DNA from: Croceicoccus estronivorus | Lineage (GTDB): Bacteria; Pseudomonadota; Alphaproteobacteria; Sphingomonadales; Sphingomonadaceae | Direction: 5' to 3' | NCBI RefSeq assembly: GCF_001625325.1 | Contig: NZ_JRQQ01000007.1 | Coordinates: 1-64,000 of the forward strand | Length of the DNA: 64,000 bases | Shown here: piece by piece, positions 51,758-60,935 of the stretch | Layout of the letters: each line of letters begins with the position of its first letter | Position numbering within the stretch: position 1 is the stretch's first letter | Translations under genes and position numbers: made by a program | The notes under the pieces: model-generated | Databases searched by the model: none | What the model was told of the DNA's origin: nothing | Seen by the model: the letters and a program-made list of their open reading frames with translations, nothing else

Positions 51758-54115
51758 ATGACCTATCATCGCAGGCTGCTGGCCCTTTTGCTCGTTTCGT
51801 GCGCAAGCCCCGCATGGGCACAGGCGGTGCCGCCAGAGGGTGGGGCCGCTGGCGGTGTGGGAGAAATCGTCGTCACCGCGCAACGCAAGACGGAGAACCT
51901 GCAAGACGTTCCCCTCGCCATCACGGCATTTGGCAGCGATGCGCTGGACAATGCGCGTATCACTGACGTGCGCAATCTTTCGGGGATGTCGCCCAATGTT
52001 CTGGTGACTGCGCAGGGCATCAGTTCGATCCCCACCATTTCCATTCGCGGCATCCAGTCGGGCGTTTCGAGCAGCGCCGTAGATCCGAAGATCGGCATCT
52101 ATCTCGATGGCGTCTATATCGGCCGCTCGGTCGGGGCGATCTTCGACCTTGCGGATATCGAGCGCGTGGAAACGCTGCGTGGGCCGCAGGGTACGTTGTT
52201 CGGCAGGAACGCCACTGGCGGCGCGATCAGCATTGTGACACCGGCTCCTTCGGGGGAATTCGGTGTCAGGGCTCTCGGTTCAGTGGGCAACTATGACAGC
52301 TTCCGGGGGCGCCTTTCGGTCGACCTTCCGGCACTGGGGATTTTCAGTGCGCGGATTTCATATCTTCACGACGAGAGTGCGGGGGATACTCGCAACCTGA
52401 TCGGCGGACGAACCATCGATCTCGATCTTCGCGAACCGGGTGCGGGCGTGCTACGCTATGCGGACCGTCTTGGCGCCAAGAACGTCGATGCGGTCCAGGT
52501 CGCGGTTCGCGCGGAACCGGCGGACAATGTGACGCTGGATTACCGCTTCGACTATACGGATTCCCGCACCGTGGGCCGTCCGGCGCAGACCGCCGGTTAT
52601 TACTCGGACGCGGGCGGATCGATCGCCGCCGGCATCGCGTCGTTCCAGGGCCTGACCGGCGGGACGGACAATTATTCTCCCGGAAAGCGCCTGAAAGCGG
52701 TTGCCAACGCGACCAGTGTCCAACCGCTGACTGTGGAAGGGCACAGCTTCACCGTTGGCGTCGATCTGGGCGATCTGACGCTCAAGAGCATTTCGGCCTA
52801 TCGCCGATTGAACCAGGGGTTGAGCATCTACGATCTTGCCGCCACCGGTGGCAACCGCTTCACTCTGGCGCAGTTGAATGCGCTGCTGGCAGGGAACGTC
52901 GCAGGGATCACCGATCCGGCCGCCCAGCCGGGCCCCGAAGATTCCCTGTTCGCCCTGCTGACGGCGCGTGAATCGAAGCAGTACCAGTTCAGCCAGGAAT
53001 TCCAGGCGCTCATCAGCAAGGATGCCTTCGACCTGACCATGGGGCTGTTCTATTTCTACGAACACGGTGAGGAGACCAACATTCTCGGCATCTTCCAGCC
53101 GGTAGCCGACGGGGTTGTGACTCCCACGGTGTTGGACCCCCTGTTCGGCAGCGGTGTCAATGAAAACGAAGCCACGAACAAGGCTTACGCGGCCTATGGT
53201 CAGTTCACCTACCATGTGACGCCGAAGTTCGATCTGACGCTGGGGCTGCGCTATACGATCGACAAGCGCATGACCAATGTGGAACGGATCGGCGGGGCCG
53301 CGGCTGGTGGCGGGCTTGGCATCGGCCGTTACGGGAAGACCTTCCGCAGGCTCGACTATTCGGTGATCGCGGCCTACGAATTCAATCCCGATACGAAGGG
53401 CTATGCCAAGGTTTCCACCGGTTACGTTGCCGGCGGCATAGCGGGAGCCGAACCCTACGGCCCCGAAAAGCTGACGAGCTACGAACTGGGCGTGAAGACA
53501 GAGATGTTCGACAGGCGGGTACGCCTGAATGTGGCCGCGTTTTATTCGGATTATCGCGGGCTGCAGATCCAGCAGTTCCTGAACGGCCGCCAGATCTTCA
53601 CCAATGCCGGAAAGGCGGCGATCTACGGCGGTGAACTGGAACTGGAAACCGCGCCGGTCGATGGCCTCAACCTCTCCGCCAGCCTTGGCTATCAGCATTT
53701 CGACTATCGGCAATACGTACTCAGCGGGGTCGACGTCGCGGGCAGTGCGCGGCCGCTCTATTCGCCGAAGTTCACCGCGCGGCTGGCTGGGCGCTACGAA
53801 TTCGCCGATCTCGGCGATGCCGGCAGGCCGTTCGTTTCTGCCGATGCCCGCTACCGCTCGACGACCTACCTCACCCTGTTGCCGGCAAACGATCCGATAA
53901 CCGAGGCCGGAACCAAGCAGCGCCCGTACTGGCTGGTGGATGCCCGTGCGGGGCTGGCCGACATCGCCGTTGGCGAAATGCGCCTGAATGCTTCGTTCTA
54001 TGTCCAGAACCTGTTCGACAAGGATGCCTACACGTTCGCACCAACTGTTACCAAGCAGCCGGTCTTCTATGATCAGAGCCGGACTTATGGTTTCGAGCTG
54101 CGTGCCGAATTCTGA
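51758..54115 (+). CDS. TonB-dependent outer-membrane receptor
   Basis: 785 residues from the ATG at 51758 (GGGAGGA upstream), with signal peptide (LLVSCASPAWAQA), TonB box region GEIVVTAQRKTEN, plug motifs ISIRGIQSG, IGIYLDGVYIGRS and RVETLRGPQGTLFGRNATGG, and a barrel ending YGFELRAEF. First gene of an operon with CoA ligase, thiolase-like protein, MFS carrier, FAD oxidase and CoA-ester lyase; the ligand is therefore presumably the acid these enzymes process. Confidence 0.94.
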   Translation: MTYHRRLLALLLVSCASPAWAQAVPPEGGAAGGVGEIVVTAQRKTENLQDVPLAITAFGSDALDNARITDVRNLSGMSPNVLVTAQGISSIPTISIRGIQSGVSSSAVDPKIGIYLDGVYIGRSVGAIFDLADIERVETLRGPQGTLFGRNATGGAISIVTPAPSGEFGVRALGSVGNYDSFRGRLSVDLPALGIFSARISYLHDESAGDTRNLIGGRTIDLDLREPGAGVLRYADRLGAKNVDAVQVAVRAEPADNVTLDYRFDYTDSRTVGRPAQTAGYYSDAGGSIAAGIASFQGLTGGTDNYSPGKRLKAVANATSVQPLTVEGHSFTVGVDLGDLTLKSISAYRRLNQGLSIYDLAATGGNRFTLAQLNALLAGNVAGITDPAAQPGPEDSLFALLTARESKQYQFSQEFQALISKDAFDLTMGLFYFYEHGEETNILGIFQPVADGVVTPTVLDPLFGSGVNENEATNKAYAAYGQFTYHVTPKFDLTLGLRYTIDKRMTNVERIGGAAAGGGLGIGRYGKTFRRLDYSVIAAYEFNPDTKGYAKVSTGYVAGGIAGAEPYGPEKLTSYELGVKTEMFDRRVRLNVAAFYSDYRGLQIQQFLNGRQIFTNAGKAAIYGGELELETAPVDGLNLSASLGYQHFDYRQYVLSGVDVAGSARPLYSPKFTARLAGRYEFADLGDAGRPFVSADARYRSTTYLTLLPANDPITEAGTKQRPYWLVDARAGLADIAVGEMRLNASFYVQNLFDKDAYTFAPTVTKQPVFYDQSRTYGFELRAEF

Positions 54116-54130
54116 TCCGGGCAAGGCTTG

Positions 54131-55915
54131 ATGACAGTGACATCCTCACAGGCGGAAGAGACCGATGGCCGGCGCGCGCACCTCGTGGCCCGGATTGCGG
54201 AGCGCATGCAGGCTAGCCCGCTCAACTTGGCGGATTGGTTCGAAGCGCTCGCAGCACGGTATTGCGAAGCCACCGTCGCGCTCTGGAACGGAGGGACATG
54301 GACCTATGGCGATCTCGACCGGCTGGCCAACCGGATCGCACACGCTGGCCAGACCCGGGGACCGGATGGGGAAGGGCTGCATGCGGGCGACACAGTCACC
54401 GTCATGCTCGGCAATTCGGTCCATTCGCTGGCGATCATGATCGGACTGGCCAAGATCGGCGTCGCCTTTTCTCTGATCGACCCGGACTTGCGGGGGGCGG
54501 CGCTGGTCCATGCGCTCGCTGCTGTTCCGCCCAGGATGATCTTCGTGAACGAAGCGGGGCAAGAGCGGATGGCGGCGGAGGGTATCGATCTGCCTACCGT
54601 GGTCGTGGGCGCAAAGGGGGATACGGCCACATTCCGATCACTGTCCTTGTGGATCGAGGGATGCGTGGACACTCCCCCCGATCCTCGTGAACGGGCCACA
54701 ATCGCGCCGGATTCTACTCTGTTCAGCGTGTTCACATCGGGCACGACCGGCTTGCCCAAGGCTGCGCGCCTCGGCCATGCACGTTATATCGCCTCGGCCG
54801 TCAGCGAGGCATCGATCCTGGGGCTTGGGGCGGAGGACCGGATCTACGTCGTGCTTCCGATGTTCCATATCGCCGCGCTCAGCGCGATGGGGGCGGCCAT
54901 GTCCGTCGGCGCCAGCTTCCTCTTGCGGGACCGGTTCAGTGCCAGCCGGTTCTGGCAGGACATTCGCGAATACGATGTCACGGCCTTGCAGTACTTGGGG
55001 GAAATCGCCCGCTATGTCGCGGCACTCGGGCCTGCGCCCGATGACCGCGACCATGGCCTGAGGGCGATGATCGGGGCTGGGATGCAGGCCGATGTCTGGC
55101 GTGTGTTCAACGACCGGTTTGGCGTGACAGATATCTTCGAATGCTATGGTTCGTCCGAGGGCGTATGCAGCCTTATCAACCTCGACGGGATCGTGGGGTC
55201 GGTCGGGCGCCCGCTGCCCGGATCGAATGCGCACCGGATCGTGCGGCTGCGCGAAGGGACGGAAGACATCCTGGCCGGACCCGACGGCAACTTCTGTGAT
55301 TGCGCGGCGGATGAAGTCGGCGAACTGATCGGGCAAGTGGACGCGAACCACGTTTTCGAAGGTTACTCCTCGGAACGTGCGACTGCCGGGCGGCTGGTGG
55401 CGGAGGGAAATGACGGGCGGACTTGGTACCGCACCGGCGATCTGTTCCGCCGCGACCGGGCCGGAAACCATTTCTTCGTGGATCGCATGGGCGAAAGCTA
55501 CCGTTGGAACGGCGAGAACATTTCAACCCAGGAAGTGGCCGAGGCGATCCGTGCCTGTTCCGGTGTGTGCAATGCCGTGGTCTATGGTGTCGAGGTGCCG
55601 GGCGCGGAAGGACGCGCGGGCATGGCGCTGGTCGAGCCTGCCGATGGCGGCATGCCCGACATCGAACGGCTGGGCAGCGAAATGGCAGGACGGCTTCGCC
55701 CGGCGGCCATGCCTCTCTTCATCCGCATCGGGGCGATCGGGAAGCTCACCCAGACCTACAAGGTTCGTACCGTGGACCTCAAGAAGCAGGGCTACGATCC
55801 GACCGCCGCGGACGGGCCGCTCTATCTCTTCGACCGCAAGCAGAAAGTCTATGTTCCCATGAACGATCAGTCGCTGGCCGACGCCCGCATTCCTCCGTTC
55901 GAGCCGCGCCCGTGA
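54131..55915 (+). CDS. Acyl-CoA synthetase (AMP-forming, FATP-like)
   Basis: 594 residues from the ATG at 54131, 15 bases after the receptor stop. Adenylate-forming enzyme: P-loop FTSGTTGLPKAARL (about residues 200-213), ECYGSSEG, YRTGDLFRRD and the C-terminal YRWNGENISTQEV hinge region, with the catalytic Lys in KLTQTYKVRTVDLKKQGYDP. The N-terminal LGLAKIGVAFSLIDPDLRG-type block is like FATP/long-chain or steroid-acid CoA ligases. Activates the imported acid. Its stop overlaps the next start (GTGA). Confidence 0.9.
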   Translation: MTVTSSQAEETDGRRAHLVARIAERMQASPLNLADWFEALAARYCEATVALWNGGTWTYGDLDRLANRIAHAGQTRGPDGEGLHAGDTVTVMLGNSVHSLAIMIGLAKIGVAFSLIDPDLRGAALVHALAAVPPRMIFVNEAGQERMAAEGIDLPTVVVGAKGDTATFRSLSLWIEGCVDTPPDPRERATIAPDSTLFSVFTSGTTGLPKAARLGHARYIASAVSEASILGLGAEDRIYVVLPMFHIAALSAMGAAMSVGASFLLRDRFSASRFWQDIREYDVTALQYLGEIARYVAALGPAPDDRDHGLRAMIGAGMQADVWRVFNDRFGVTDIFECYGSSEGVCSLINLDGIVGSVGRPLPGSNAHRIVRLREGTEDILAGPDGNFCDCAADEVGELIGQVDANHVFEGYSSERATAGRLVAEGNDGRTWYRTGDLFRRDRAGNHFFVDRMGESYRWNGENISTQEVAEAIRACSGVCNAVVYGVEVPGAEGRAGMALVEPADGGMPDIERLGSEMAGRLRPAAMPLFIRIGAIGKLTQTYKVRTVDLKKQGYDPTAADGPLYLFDRKQKVYVPMNDQSLADARIPPFEPRP

Positions 55916-57372
55916 TCGATCCGCGAACGCCTGTCATTGTCGGGGCCGGCCAGGTCGGCCATGGGCTCTCCGGCGTGCATGAGCCGATGGACTTGCTCGA
56001 TCTCGCGCTTGACCGTGCCGTAGCCGACTGCAGGGGCGCACCCCTGCTGGAACGGGCTGACCTCGTGGCGCTCGTCCGCACCGGCACCGTTGCCTACCGT
56101 AACGCCGCCGCCACTCTCGCCCGTCGGCGCGGGCTGGATCGCGCACGGACGATGATGGCGGATTTCGGCGGCCACATGGGTCAGGTGTTGGTCGCCGACG
56201 TGGCTGCGGCTATCACTCGGGGGGATTGCGAAGTTGCCATCGTCGGCGGTATGGAGATGGGCTCGGCCCTGAGGATGCCCGAACCGCCTTCGCCTGTTTG
56301 CGACGAGCCCGGGCCGCCATGGCGAATGATCGGGGACGACATCGGCGAATGGATCTCGAACGGACCGGAAACCACCCTCGGATTGACGATGCCGATACAG
56401 GTCTATCCGCTGCTGGAAGTGGCGCGCGCATGGGAAAAGGGGCAATCGCTGTCGGCGCATATGCGGGATGTCGCGCGGTTGTGGTCGCGGTTTTCCGAAG
56501 CTGCGGCTGCCAATCCCCATGCGGTAGATCGGCGAATTCGCGGCGCTGAGGAACTGTTTCCTGCGAGCGAGAGCAGCCGCTTCGTCGGCTACCCCTATAC
56601 CAAGCTGATGAATTCCGATCAGTTCGTCGATCAGGCGGCTGCGTTGGTGATCTGTTCAAATGCGGCGGCGGACGCGGCCGGGATTCCTCGCGACCGTCGC
56701 GTCTATCCGCTTGTCACGGCGCAGGCGACCAACGGCTTCGTTTCGCATCGTTCTTCGCTCGCGGGGGCCCCGGCCTTGGCGCGGGCGGGCAGGGCGATCG
56801 AGGCACACCTGGGGTGCCCGCTGGCTGAAGCGCCGCTGGCGGATCTCTACGCATGCTTCCCCTCCGCCGTCGAAATCCAGGCGGAAGCACTGGGCTTGCC
56901 GTTCGATGCCGCGCTTACTCTCACCGGTGGGATGCGCTTCGCGGGCGGGCCGTGGAACAGCTATGCCTTGCACATGATTGCCAATGTGGTCGATCGCTTG
57001 CGCGAAACGGCGGGTGGCTGGGCAGTGACGAGCGCAAACGGGGGCCTGGCGAGCCGTTTTTGCGCCGCCGTCTATTCCGCAGCCCCGCCCGAGCAGGCCT
57101 ATCGTCAGCTCGACCAGCCTTTTGCACGACAGGCGGAGGAAATCTGCCCGATCGATACCGCACCGGAAGGGAGTGCCTGCATCGAGGCATTTTCGGTCAT
57201 GCATGACCGTGCGAATCGTCCTCAGGAGGCGTTCCTGGCTGCGCGCACGGCTGCCGGGGCCCGGGCCTGGGCGCGGTTCGACGACCGGGCCACGCTTGAT
57301 GCGCTGCTTTCGCTCGAACAGCCGGGCGCATCGGTGCATTTCCACAACGGGCAGGCCGAGTTACGCCCGTGA
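55912..57372 (+). CDS. Thiolase-like (acetyl-CoA acetyltransferase family) protein without usual Cys
   Basis: 486 residues from the GTG at 55912, overlapping the ligase stop. N-terminal RTPVIVGAGQVGH and EVAIVGGMEMGSALRMPE, and C-terminal LTLTGGMRFAGGPWNSYALHMIANVVDRLRE, match the SCP2-thiolase-like group. Where thiolases carry the nucleophilic Cys (CxSG), this protein reads DFGGHMGQVLVADVA (about residues 85-97), with no Cys. Similar Cys-less paralogues exist in actinobacteria, with uncharacterised function. May be non-thiolytic or use another residue. Confidence 0.82.
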   Translation: MIDPRTPVIVGAGQVGHGLSGVHEPMDLLDLALDRAVADCRGAPLLERADLVALVRTGTVAYRNAAATLARRRGLDRARTMMADFGGHMGQVLVADVAAAITRGDCEVAIVGGMEMGSALRMPEPPSPVCDEPGPPWRMIGDDIGEWISNGPETTLGLTMPIQVYPLLEVARAWEKGQSLSAHMRDVARLWSRFSEAAAANPHAVDRRIRGAEELFPASESSRFVGYPYTKLMNSDQFVDQAAALVICSNAAADAAGIPRDRRVYPLVTAQATNGFVSHRSSLAGAPALARAGRAIEAHLGCPLAEAPLADLYACFPSAVEIQAEALGLPFDAALTLTGGMRFAGGPWNSYALHMIANVVDRLRETAGGWAVTSANGGLASRFCAAVYSAAPPEQAYRQLDQPFARQAEEICPIDTAPEGSACIEAFSVMHDRANRPQEAFLAARTAAGARAWARFDDRATLDALLSLEQPGASVHFHNGQAELRP

Positions 57373-58589
57373 TGGTTGGCCGATCTTGCCAGGCCCCCGC
57401 TGCCGGCCGTCCCAGGCGCTCCGTGGATATCCTGATCGTGACTTCAGGCATGTTGACCGGCCTGTCGATGACGGGCCTTACTCCGGTCCTGCCGCATATC
57501 GAAGCAGAACTTGGCACACCAGGCGCGGAAACGGGCAGCTATCTGGTCAAGATGATCGTCGCGATCGTCGGTCTCTCGATCATGCTAGCGGCTCCGTTGT
57601 CGGAGGTGATAGGACGGCGCTTCCGCTGCGGCACTGTCCTGATTGTGTCGTTCACGGCCTTTGCCGGGGCATCGATAGTTTCCAGTCTTGCGCCGACGCT
57701 CGAATTGCTGGTTGCTGCACGCTTCGTGCAGGGCATCGGCGTCGCGATCGGCGTCACTACCCTGCTGGCGCTGGCGGCCACTCTCTATCCGGGTACGACG
57801 CGCGACCGCTTGCTGGGGCTGCATATGGGGGGCTCCGCCTTCGCTCTGCTGGTGCTGCTACCGGTGGCGGGAATACTGGGGGACATCGACTGGCGGCTGG
57901 CTCCCTTACTGGGCTTGCTCGCTCTTTTTCATCTCGCGCTGGCGATCTGCGCACGCCGTGAACTGTCATTCAATCTGGGGAAGACCTCCGGCCGATCCAT
58001 TCCGCTGACCGGTGAAGAGTTGCGGCAAGCGGCGCTTGTTGGGGCCCTGTCCTTTCTCATCGGTGCTGTCATTTACAGCGGGCCTGCCTTCGTGCCGTTC
58101 AAGCTGGTGGCGGTCGGCATTGCGTCCGCCATGATGATCGGGCTGATCGGCACGCTGGCGGTGGCAACATCCGCGCTCAGTTCCTTTTCCTATGCCCTGG
58201 TTGCCTCGCGGTTGTCACGACCGGGCGTCTATCTCTTCGCATTGCCCTGTTGTGGGCTGGGTGCTCTATTGGTTGCGGTGGCGGATGTGGGCTGGATCGT
58301 AGCGATGGGACAACTGGTCAGCGGCGTAGGCGGTGGGCTGATAGTGGCCCACATCTATGCCGACAGTGCCGAACGGTTTCGGCCTGAATTGCGAGCGCGC
58401 ACTACCGGGCTGATAAAGTCCAGTAGTTTCGCCGGGCTGTTTGTCGGGCCGTTGCTGCTGCAATTCGTGGTCGCCCACGCATCCATCAATGCGGCTTTCG
58501 TGGCGATTGCCCTGGGTTCTGGCCTGGCATTGGCCGCTGCCCTGTCCGGCCGTAGCCGACCTTCTGAACATGGACGAGGCAGACAATGA
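57372..58589 (+). CDS. MFS transporter
   Basis: About 405 residues, 12 predicted spans, start ATG at 57372 sharing its A with the thiolase stop (a GTG at 57369 is also possible). Motif A-like LSEVIGRRFRCG, motif B-like RFVQGIGVAIGV, and symmetric second half (VASRLSRPGVYLF). Being inside the operon it most likely takes the substrate (or an intermediate) across the inner membrane; direction is inference. Confidence 0.88.
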   Translation: MVGRSCQAPAAGRPRRSVDILIVTSGMLTGLSMTGLTPVLPHIEAELGTPGAETGSYLVKMIVAIVGLSIMLAAPLSEVIGRRFRCGTVLIVSFTAFAGASIVSSLAPTLELLVAARFVQGIGVAIGVTTLLALAATLYPGTTRDRLLGLHMGGSAFALLVLLPVAGILGDIDWRLAPLLGLLALFHLALAICARRELSFNLGKTSGRSIPLTGEELRQAALVGALSFLIGAVIYSGPAFVPFKLVAVGIASAMMIGLIGTLAVATSALSSFSYALVASRLSRPGVYLFALPCCGLGALLVAVADVGWIVAMGQLVSGVGGGLIVAHIYADSAERFRPELRARTTGLIKSSSFAGLFVGPLLLQFVVAHASINAAFVAIALGSGLALAAALSGRSRPSEHGRGRQ

Positions 58590-59983
58590 AGATCCGCGAG
58601 GCATTGAGCGAACTTCTCGGCGAACGATATGTCGCGGAGGCTTCCGGTGGTGTCGATCTGGGGCCGGTCGTTCATGGCGAAAGACTGCATGGTGGATCCG
58701 GGCCAGTCTCGCTGCTGGCCAAGCCCGCAAACACCGCCGAAGTGGTCGAAGTGCTAAAGCTGGCAGCGCGCTTCCGGTGGCCAGTGGTCCCGGTCGGCGG
58801 ACGCACTGGCACGGTCGGCGGAACCGAAACGCCGACCCCATCCGTGCTGCTGTCGCTCGAACGAATGAACCGCATTGAAGAGATCGACTGCGCCGCGATG
58901 ACGGTCACGGCGGAGGCCGGGGTGGGACTCCAGACCTTGCAGGAAGCAGTCGAAAGCCAAGGGCTGGTGCTCCCCGTGGACATCGGTGCGCGCGGCAGTG
59001 CGACTGTCGGTGGAGTGGTATCCACCAATGCCGGAGGATTGCGTGCGATCAGGTGGGGTGTGACTCGCGACAATGTTCTGGGAATCGAGGCGGTGTTGGC
59101 GGATGGCACCGTCATCGACGGCCTGCGCAAGCTCTTGAAGGATAACGCCGGCTACGACTGGAAACACCTGATGATCGGCAGCGAAGGCACCCTGGGTATT
59201 GTCACGCGAGCGATTTTCAAGTTGCAGCAACGTTCCGCGCCACCCGCGACCGCGCTGCTCGCGTGCTCCGACTTTACCTCGGCGCTTGCGCTCCTGCGCA
59301 GGCTTTCCGCGGAAACTGGCGGGAGGCTGACCAGCTTCGAATTGTCCTGGCGGGAGGTGTACGATCTGGTCGCTCATTCCCCTGACTGGAATCATCGCGC
59401 GCCGCTGGCAGCTGGCTATCCCTTCTATGCGCTGGTCGAGATAGACGGCGGGGATGCGATGCTGGGTGAGGTCGAAACGATTCTGGAGCGTCTGATGGCG
59501 GATGGCCTTGTCGTTGACGGTGTTCTGGCTCGGTCTAGTCGCGACTGCGATGATATCTGGGCCACTCGCGACGATATGTCGCCGCTGGGAAGGCTGGGGC
59601 CGATATTCGCCTACGATGTCAGCGTGCCGATCGACTTGATGGGCGAGCTTGCGGAACGCGTGGCCCGAGGGGTGGCGGAGGAATTGCCCCGGGCACGGTT
59701 GTTCACCTTCGGTCACGCGGGAGACGGCAATCTCCATTTCGTGATTGCGCCGGGACATGGCCGTGCAGGCGATGCGTCCGTTGCGGATCATGTGGTGTTT
59801 CGTGAGACGGGGGCATTGCGTGGCTCGATCTCGGCCGAACATGGTGTGGGCCTCCATCGCCTGGCCGCACTTCCTTATACTCGCACTCCGGAGGAACTGG
59901 CACTGATGCGCACCCTGAAATCGGCCCTCGACCCGGAGGGCCTGCTCAATCCCGGCAAGGTCGTCCCCCCGGTGGCATCGTGA
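58586..59983 (+). CDS. FAD-linked oxidase (GlcD / D-2-hydroxyacid dehydrogenase family)
   Basis: 465 residues, overlapping the MFS stop (ATGA). PCMH-type FAD domain: WPVVPVGGRTGTVGG, ITVxAEAGV-like VTAEAGVGLQTLQEA, GSATVGGVVSTNAGG and IGSEGTLGIVT. C-terminal FAD-linked oxidase domain with FGHAGDGNLHF and ISAEHGVGLHR. Relatives oxidise glycolate, D-lactate or D-2-hydroxyglutarate to the 2-oxo acid, passing electrons to quinone or ETF. Suggests the pathway produces or consumes a 2-hydroxy acid. Confidence 0.9.
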   Translation: MKIREALSELLGERYVAEASGGVDLGPVVHGERLHGGSGPVSLLAKPANTAEVVEVLKLAARFRWPVVPVGGRTGTVGGTETPTPSVLLSLERMNRIEEIDCAAMTVTAEAGVGLQTLQEAVESQGLVLPVDIGARGSATVGGVVSTNAGGLRAIRWGVTRDNVLGIEAVLADGTVIDGLRKLLKDNAGYDWKHLMIGSEGTLGIVTRAIFKLQQRSAPPATALLACSDFTSALALLRRLSAETGGRLTSFELSWREVYDLVAHSPDWNHRAPLAAGYPFYALVEIDGGDAMLGEVETILERLMADGLVVDGVLARSSRDCDDIWATRDDMSPLGRLGPIFAYDVSVPIDLMGELAERVARGVAEELPRARLFTFGHAGDGNLHFVIAPGHGRAGDASVADHVVFRETGALRGSISAEHGVGLHRLAALPYTRTPEELALMRTLKSALDPEGLLNPGKVVPPVAS

Positions 59984-60810
59984 TCGAGACCTTGCCGCCG
60001 CTGCGGCGATCGCTCGTCTATGTTCCGGGGCAACACAGGACGATGGTGGAGCAGGGCAGACAATCCTTGGCTGATGTGGTGTGCCTGGACCTCGAGGATA
60101 ATGTGCCGCCGGGGGAGAAGCCATCGGCGCGTGCGATTGTGAGCGAGGCAGCCAACCTGGGCGGATTCGCGGCGCTGGAATTGATCGTGCGGATCAATGC
60201 GAGCGACCCGGAAGAGCGGGCTCTCGATCTGGAGATGCTGGCATCTACTCTGATCCGCGACATTATGGTGCCTAAGGTTTCCACCGTGGAAGATCTCGCC
60301 CCAATACGTGCAAGGCTGGGGGGAGGCGCGCGGCCGCTTCGGCTTTGGGCGATGATCGAGACCGCTCGCGGCCTCTCGAATTGCGAGGAGATCGCGCTTG
60401 TGGAGGACGTCACCGCTCTGGTCATCGGGGCCGGAGACCTCGCGGCTGACTTGCGCTTGCCGTCGGCCGACGCCGTGTCGGGGCTGCATCTGGTGGGCAC
60501 GCGCGTGGTGGTGGCGGCCCGGGCTGCGGGGCGCTGCGCGATCGAGGGGATCACACTGCCGGTCACGGCGCCTAATCCCTGCGGGTTCGATGGGCGCTCA
60601 ACCTTCATCGGCCAGGACATCGCCGCGCTCAACGCGGTCTTTTCACCGACACCGGACGAGGTGGATCATGCTCGCGCCGCGCTCGACAGGCCTTATGCCT
60701 ATGGGGACCATTTAAGATATGCGCGGCGTACCCTTAAGCTTGCCCGACGAGCGGCCGAACGGGATGCCTCGGTTGCGGAAATGGTCGGGCTGGGGGCGCT
60801 GGAGGTATGA
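59980..60810 (+). CDS. CoA-ester lyase (CitE / HpcH-HpaI family)
   Basis: 276 residues, GTG start overlapping the FAD-oxidase stop (GTGA). TIM-barrel: RRSLVYVPGQH, DVVCLDLEDNVPPGEK (metal-binding acidic residue), RIN (substrate Arg), LWAMIETARGL (catalytic Glu) and GAGDLAADLRL. Family members cleave malyl-, citramalyl- or 3-hydroxyacyl-CoA-type esters to acetyl- or propionyl-CoA plus a 2-oxo acid. Last gene of the operon; likely performs the carbon-carbon cleavage. Confidence 0.9.
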   Translation: MIETLPPLRRSLVYVPGQHRTMVEQGRQSLADVVCLDLEDNVPPGEKPSARAIVSEAANLGGFAALELIVRINASDPEERALDLEMLASTLIRDIMVPKVSTVEDLAPIRARLGGGARPLRLWAMIETARGLSNCEEIALVEDVTALVIGAGDLAADLRLPSADAVSGLHLVGTRVVVAARAAGRCAIEGITLPVTAPNPCGFDGRSTFIGQDIAALNAVFSPTPDEVDHARAALDRPYAYGDHLRYARRTLKLARRAAERDASVAEMVGLGALEV

Positions 60811-60935
60811 ACAACGCGGGTCGGAATTGACCGGTTCGCTTCAAGCGTCGACACGCCAAAATTGCTCGGCCTGATCGCGTTGCGGGGTAGTTTCAAAGCA
60901 ACTGCCCCGCGATGTTTGCGGAGTAGGTGAGGCGC

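Noticed and set aside
52451-54124. 557-codon frame opposite the third receptor
   Set aside because: Antisense shadow of a well-supported TonB-dependent receptor.
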